DNA from: an uncultured bacterium
GTDB lineage: Bacteria > Verrucomicrobiota > Kiritimatiellia > RFP12 > UBA1067
Reading direction: 5' to 3'
Assembly: GCA_902779865.1 (NCBI GenBank)
Contig: CACZDG010000023.1
Coordinates: 1 to 33,603, forward strand
Length of the DNA stretch: 33,603 nt
The notes under the pieces were generated by a model. That model saw nothing but the letters and a program-made list of their open reading frames with translations. It had not been told where the DNA came from and did no database searches. A program made the translations under genes and the position numbers. Positions 30,051 through 33,603 of this stretch are shown here, piece after piece. The first letter of the stretch is position 1; each line of letters begins with the position of its first letter.

Positions 30051-32495
30051 ATGACAAGGTGTTTTCCAGATGACGGCGGTATGCTCTTCCTTGATGGCGG
30101 GATGGGCACGCAGTTGCAGGCGAAGGGGCTTCAGCCGGGCGAGATTCCAGAGCTATGGAACCTCACGCGCCCGGACGACGTCCGCGCCGTGCATGAGGCG
30201 TACTTCGCCGCCGGGGCGGACGTGGTGTACGCAAATACCTTCGGGGCCAACTCCGCAAAGTACCACGGCGACGCGCCGCTTGCGGACGTCATAGCCGCCG
30301 GAATCGGGATTGCGAAACAGGCAGCGTCGTCGTCGCGCCGGTTCGTCGCGCTGGACGTCGGCCCAACTGGACGCCTCCTCAAGCCTGCTGGAGACTTCGA
30401 GTTCGACGCCGCCTACGACGCATTCGCCGAGCAGGTGCGCATTGGCGCAAAGGCCGGTGCGGACCTCGTGGTCGTCGAGACCATGGGCGACGCCTACGAG
30501 CTGAAGGCGGCGGTTCTCGCCGCGAAGGAAAACTCAACGCTTCCCGTCCTTGCGACAGTGGCCCTCGGCGAAGACGGCAAGCTCCTCACCGGCGCAGACG
30601 TGGAATGCGTTGCCGCCATCCTTGAAGGGCTACGTGTTGACGCGCTTGGATTCAACTGCGGGTTCGGTCCGGACAGGATGCTCCTGTATCTGAAGCGCCT
30701 CGCCGCCGCTGCGTCGCTTCCAATCGCGGTCAAGCCGAACGCGGGGCTTCCGCAGGTGGTGGAAGGTCGCACGGTGTTCACCGTCGGTCCGGAGGAGTTC
30801 GCGCGAGACGTCGCCGCGCTCGTAGAGGCGGGCGCTTCCATCGTCGGCGGCTGTTGCGGAACGACGCCGGCCCACATCGCCGCCGTACACAAACTGCTGG
30901 GGACGCATCGCCGAGACAACCGCTCGGTAGGGCCGTCTCGCCGAGACGGCCGCGCACGCTGCGTGATTTCCTCCGGCTCCAAGGTAGTGGAGATTCCGTT
31001 CGACGACACGATCATCATCGGCGAACGCATCAATCCGACAGGCAAGAAGAAACTGAAGACCGCGCTCACGGAAGGCGATACGGCATACGTGCTGCGCGAA
31101 GCCGTTGCGCAGGCCGATGCGGGCGCCCACATACTTGACGTGAACACGGGCGTGCCGGGCATCGACGAGCCGGCCGTGCTCGACGCCACGATACAGGCCG
31201 TTCAGGGCGTTACCAACCTTCCGCTTCAAATCGACACCTCCGACCCGAAGGCGCTGGAACGCGCGCTCAGGCACTACAATGGCAAGGCGCTCGTCAACTC
31301 CGTGAACGGCAAGGAGGAGTCGATGTCCGCCGTGTTCCCGCTCGTTGCGAAGTACGGCGGCGCGGTGGTGGCGCTCACGCTGGACGAATCCGGCATTCCC
31401 CCGACTGCCGAAGGACGCCTGGCGATTGCACGGAAGATACTCGCGCGCGGCGCGGAGTTTGGACTGAAGCCGTCCGACTTTGTGATCGACGTCCTCTGCC
31501 TCGCCGTAAGCGCGGACGCCACGAGCGCAAACGTGATCATGGAATCCATGCGCCGCGTACGGGCGGAGCTCGGCTGCCGCACGTGTCTTGGCGTGTCGAA
31601 CATCTCTTTCGGACTTCCTGCGCGGCCTCTCTTGAACTCCGCCTTCTACACGATGGCGCTCTCGAACGGACTTTCCGCAGGAATCATCAATCCTCTCTCA
31701 TCGGAGATGATGACGGCGTATCGCGCCTTCCGCGCAGTCACGGCAAGGGATGCCACGTGCGCGGAATGGATATCCCTATTCAAGGATTGGACTCCCGCAC
31801 TTGGACAGCCGTCGTCAAGCCCGTCGTCAACGACGGACAAGGGAGGAACGCGCCCCGTCGCGTCCGCCGCCGAATCGCCGCTCTCCGTCGCCGTCCGGCA
31901 TGGCCTGAAGGCGGATGCCGCCGCTGCCGCGAAAGCGGCCCTTGCGGAAGGCGTTGCGCCGCTTGATGTTATTTCGGGAGGCATCGTGCCGGCGCTTGAG
32001 GTCGTCGGCCAGGGCTTTGAGAAGGGCAGCGTGTTCCTTCCTCAGCTGCTAATGGCGGCGGATGCTGCCGGCGCCGCATTTGAAGTGGTGCGCGCCGCGA
32101 TGCCGGCGCGAGAGGACGGGGCGGTAAAGGGACCGATCGTCATAGCGACGGTGAAAGGCGACATACACGACATCGGCAAGAACATCTGCCGCGCGCTCCT
32201 TGAAAACTACGGATTCACCGTGATCGACCTAGGCCGCGACGTTCCGCCAGAGACCGTGTTGGAAGCCGCGAAACGCGAAAAGGCTCGACTCGTCGGACTT
32301 TCCGCGCTTATGACGACAACGGTGTGCTTCATGGAAGAGACGGTGAAACTGCTCCATGAAGAACTTCCCGAATGCAAGGTAACAGTAGGCGGGGCGGTCC
32401 TCACGGCAGACTACGCCGCCAAAATCGGCGCAGACCATTACGCGAAAGATGCGATGGGTCTTGTCCGCTATGCGGAAAGCTTGTTCGGCAGTTGA
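30051..32495 (+). CDS. metH: Cobalamin-dependent methionine synthase without the AdoMet activation domain
   Basis: MetH moves a methyl group from methyl-tetrahydrofolate to homocysteine through cobalamin. The 814-residue protein has a homocysteine domain (residues 8-285) with zinc ligands Cys203, Cys268 and Cys269, a pterin domain (about 315-580), and a C-terminal cap and cobalamin domain (about 615-814) with K-G-D-I-H-D-I-G-K, where His706 should be the cobalt ligand. The final reactivation domain, about 330 residues in E. coli MetH, is absent. Shortened MetH proteins are known and need a separate reactivation protein, not seen here. The two linkers (near residues 285-305 and 585-605) hold DNA palindromes and direct repeats. 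AGGTGAA lies just before the ATG. Confidence 0.95.
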   Translation: MTRCFPDDGGMLFLDGGMGTQLQAKGLQPGEIPELWNLTRPDDVRAVHEAYFAAGADVVYANTFGANSAKYHGDAPLADVIAAGIGIAKQAASSSRRFVALDVGPTGRLLKPAGDFEFDAAYDAFAEQVRIGAKAGADLVVVETMGDAYELKAAVLAAKENSTLPVLATVALGEDGKLLTGADVECVAAILEGLRVDALGFNCGFGPDRMLLYLKRLAAAASLPIAVKPNAGLPQVVEGRTVFTVGPEEFARDVAALVEAGASIVGGCCGTTPAHIAAVHKLLGTHRRDNRSVGPSRRDGRARCVISSGSKVVEIPFDDTIIIGERINPTGKKKLKTALTEGDTAYVLREAVAQADAGAHILDVNTGVPGIDEPAVLDATIQAVQGVTNLPLQIDTSDPKALERALRHYNGKALVNSVNGKEESMSAVFPLVAKYGGAVVALTLDESGIPPTAEGRLAIARKILARGAEFGLKPSDFVIDVLCLAVSADATSANVIMESMRRVRAELGCRTCLGVSNISFGLPARPLLNSAFYTMALSNGLSAGIINPLSSEMMTAYRAFRAVTARDATCAEWISLFKDWTPALGQPSSSPSSTTDKGGTRPVASAAESPLSVAVRHGLKADAAAAAKAALAEGVAPLDVISGGIVPALEVVGQGFEKGSVFLPQLLMAADAAGAAFEVVRAAMPAREDGAVKGPIVIATVKGDIHDIGKNICRALLENYGFTVIDLGRDVPPETVLEAAKREKARLVGLSALMTTTVCFMEETVKLLHEELPECKVTVGGAVLTADYAAKIGADHYAKDAMGLVRYAESLFGS
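30908..30951. repeat. Palindromic element with direct repeat in the first metH linker
   Basis: GGCCGTCTCG (30931-30940), one C, then CGAGACGGCC (30942-30951) form a perfect 21-base inverted repeat. TCGCCGAGAC occurs at 30908-30917 and again at 30938-30947, exactly 30 bases (10 codons) apart. The element encodes R-R-D-N-R-S-V-G-P-S-R-R-D-G-R-A. Confidence 0.75.
31809..31836. repeat. Direct and inverted repeat in the second metH linker
   Basis: CCGTCGTCAA occurs at 31809-31818 and 31821-31830. The second copy also forms CCGTCGT-CA-ACGACGG (31821-31836). It encodes a Ser-rich linker between the pterin and cobalamin parts. Confidence 0.6.
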
Positions 32496-32556
32496 TCCGC
32501 GCACCTCTCTCAAAGTTGTTTTTACCAGTTGTTCTGGTTTCACGCATTTGCACCCG

Positions 32557-32586
32557 TTGACAAACAAACGAGGATTTTAGTATAAT
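32557..32586 (+). promoter_or_regulatory. Near-consensus sigma70 promoter for the Rpn gene
   Basis: TTGACA (32557-32562) and TATAAT (32581-32586) are perfect consensus hexamers, separated by 18 bases. This is the strongest promoter seen in the window. Transcription would begin near 32593, about 43 bases before the Rpn ATG. Confidence 0.75.
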
Positions 32587-32635
32587 ACGCGGCGAAGGGT
32601 TAACAATACCCTGACACAGCAAGAAAGAAAAGACG

Positions 32636-33459
32636 ATGGCAAAATACCTAGATCCGAAGGCGGATGTGACCTTCAAGAAGGTTTTTGGCGAGCACAAGAA
32701 TCTCGTCATAAGCTTTCTCAACGCCCTGTTGCCGCTTGACGAGGGTAAGAAGATCATGACGATAGAATATCTGCCGTCGGAAATGACGCCGCGCACGCCG
32801 TTCAGCAAAGACACGATAGTGGATGTTCGGTGCGAGGAGACGGGAGGGCGCAAGTTCCGGTCTATTCGCTCAACCTCGTCAATGACACTTTTGAGCCGGA
32901 AATGGACGGGTACTATCACTACTACAGCCTTGTCCACTACCTCAATTCCAAGAAGGTGCTTGACGGGCTGCATCTTGTGTTCATTGAACTGCCGAAGTTC
33001 AAGGCGAAGAATCTCACCGAAAAGAAGATGCAGGTCCTGTGGCTCCGCTTCCTCACCGAGATAGACGAGAACACGAAGAAGGTTGCCAAGGCACTGCTGG
33101 ACGATCCGCATGTGAACGAGGCGTTGGAGATCGTGGAGGAATCCGCCTACAGCGAGGCCGAAATGCTTGCCTACGACAAGTTCTGGGATCGTGTCAGCAG
33201 AGAGGCCACGCGAGAGGCAAACTTGAAAGAGGCAGAGGAAAAGCTTGGCGCCATGACGGCTGAACGTGACGCGGCAAAGGCGCGAGCCGACGTGGCGACG
33301 GCCGAGCGCGACGCGGCAAATGCGCGCGCCGACGCGGCAGAGGCAAAGTTGCGGCAAGACAAACTCGACACCGCCCGCAAGATGAAAGCCGACGGCTTGC
33401 CGATGGGAACCATCGCGAAGTACACCGGCCTTGCCGCCGGCGAAATCAAGGCACTGTAA
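32636..33459 (+). pseudogene. Rpn/PD-(D/E)XK nuclease-family gene with an internal frame-breaking deletion
   Basis: The first part (from 32636) reads Y-L-D-P-K-A-D-V-T-F-K-K-V-F-G to I-V-D-V-R-C-E-E-T-G-G-R-K-F, the N-terminal half of the Rpn recombination-promoting nuclease/putative transposase family. Near 32855-32858 the match switches to another frame, P-V-Y-S-L-N-L-V-N-D-T-F, and continues to 33459. In intact relatives about 40-45 residues lie between, including the V-E-M-Q segment that completes the nuclease site. The deletion is therefore both internal and frame-breaking. The second part ends with two 14-residue coiled-coil repeats and K-M-K-A-D-G-L-P-M-G-T-I-A-K-Y-T-G-L. An internal ATG at 32830 could start the second piece. 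A second copy starts at 33516. Confidence 0.8.
33259..33342 (+). repeat. Two 42-bp tandem repeats coding a coiled coil
   Basis: Units 33259-33300 and 33301-33342 encode A-E-R-D-A-A-K-A-R-A-D-V-A-T and A-E-R-D-A-A-N-A-R-A-D-A-A-E. Each unit is 14 residues, two heptads, so expansion would keep the coiled-coil phase. Confidence 0.8.
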
Positions 33460-33462
33460 GAC

Positions 33463-33519
33463 ATGAACGCCACCCTCTACAGAACCGCCCACAAACGCGC
33501 TAAAGAGGAATTCTTATGA
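33463..33519 (+). CDS. Possible 18-codon ORF coupled to the second Rpn gene
   Basis: ATG at 33463 opens an 18-residue frame (M-N-A-T-L-Y-R-T-A-H-K-R-A-K-E-E-F-L) whose TGA overlaps the ATG of the next Rpn gene as ATGA. No good ribosome-binding site precedes it. The downstream gene has its own site (AGAGGAA), so this short frame may be chance. Confidence 0.25.
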   Translation: MNATLYRTAHKRAKEEFL

Positions 33520-33603
33520 ACGAGCGTAAGTATGTTGATCCAAAGGCCGATTTGACCTTCAAGAAGATTTTCGGCGAACACCCAGACTTGATCACAAGCC
33601 TGC
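33516..33603 (+). CDS. Second Rpn-family gene, cut by the window end
   Basis: The frame reads Y-V-D-P-K-A-D-L-T-F-K-K-I-F-G-E-H after M-N-E-R-K, closely matching the start of the Rpn gene at 32636. It is a tandem paralogue. AGAGGAA lies just before the ATG. Only the first 29 codons are visible, so I cannot tell whether it is intact. Rpn proteins of this type are often present in many copies per genome. Confidence 0.8.
   Translation, partial: MNERKYVDPKADLTFKKIFGEHPDLITSL

Noticed and set aside
1-33603. CRISPR array, insertion sequence, prophage or integron
   Set aside because: No regular repeat-spacer pattern, transposase DDE motif, phage structural gene or attC-like site was seen. The tandem repeats have units of 7-9 bp and no spacers.

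Overview
The window is a gene-dense, GC-rich stretch of bacterial chromosome with about 25 genes, most of them on the + strand. The secreted carbohydrate-active enzymes (a CE15-like esterase, a GH27 alpha-galactosidase and a GH2 enzyme), a Tat-signal Gfo/Idh/MocA protein, a LarA-like epimerase and tandem Rpn-family genes fit a polysaccharide-degrading member of the PVC superphylum. A host-associated Kiritimatiellota/Verrucomicrobiota lineage is my best guess. This rests on gene content only; no rRNA or other taxonomic marker is present.

Layout. (1) 1-250: a divergent control region with a perfect 20-bp palindrome over the -10 box of a leftward promoter, followed by two rightward -10 elements. 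(2) 268-3541: eda, tkt and a standalone coaB, tightly coupled. (3) 3561-9006: an atypical Gfo/Idh/MocA protein, a CE15-like esterase and a 6-phosphogluconolactonase-like protein, meeting a convergent GH27 gene with a 40-bp overlap. (4) 9070-15018: an operon of a small orphan protein, a TatD nuclease and a SWIM-SNF2 helicase with ATGA overlaps, then a thioredoxin-like protein and an amidohydrolase. (5) 15178-22629: trpS, scpA, scpB, a LysM lipoprotein, a small membrane protein, a second LysM protein, hemB and a GltS-like transporter. (6) 22658-27658: an internally deleted alpha/beta hydrolase, a GH2 enzyme and a convergent LarA-like gene. (7) 27777-32495: a leftward flippase and the divergent metF-metH pair. 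(8) 32557-33603: a broken Rpn gene and the start of a second copy.

How the genes fit together. Esterase, GH27 and GH2 would release sugars outside the cytoplasm. The lactonase, KDPG aldolase, transketolase and possibly the LarA-like epimerase would process sugar acids and pentoses inside. MetF and MetH form a one-carbon/methionine pair, HemB belongs to tetrapyrrole synthesis, and ScpA/ScpB serve chromosome segregation.

The least expected signals are short tandem repeats of 7, 8 and 9 bp units placed inside genes or exactly between them, palindromes in both MetH linkers, two genes with clean core deletions that remove catalytic residues, and a promoter set in which weak -35 boxes go with extended -10 (TGn) elements. 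I found no clearly new defence or mobile system. The SWIM-SNF2/TatD/orphan operon and the scpAB-LysM cluster are the best candidates for an uncharacterised functional unit. No CRISPR array, tRNA, rRNA or convincing intrinsic terminator was seen.
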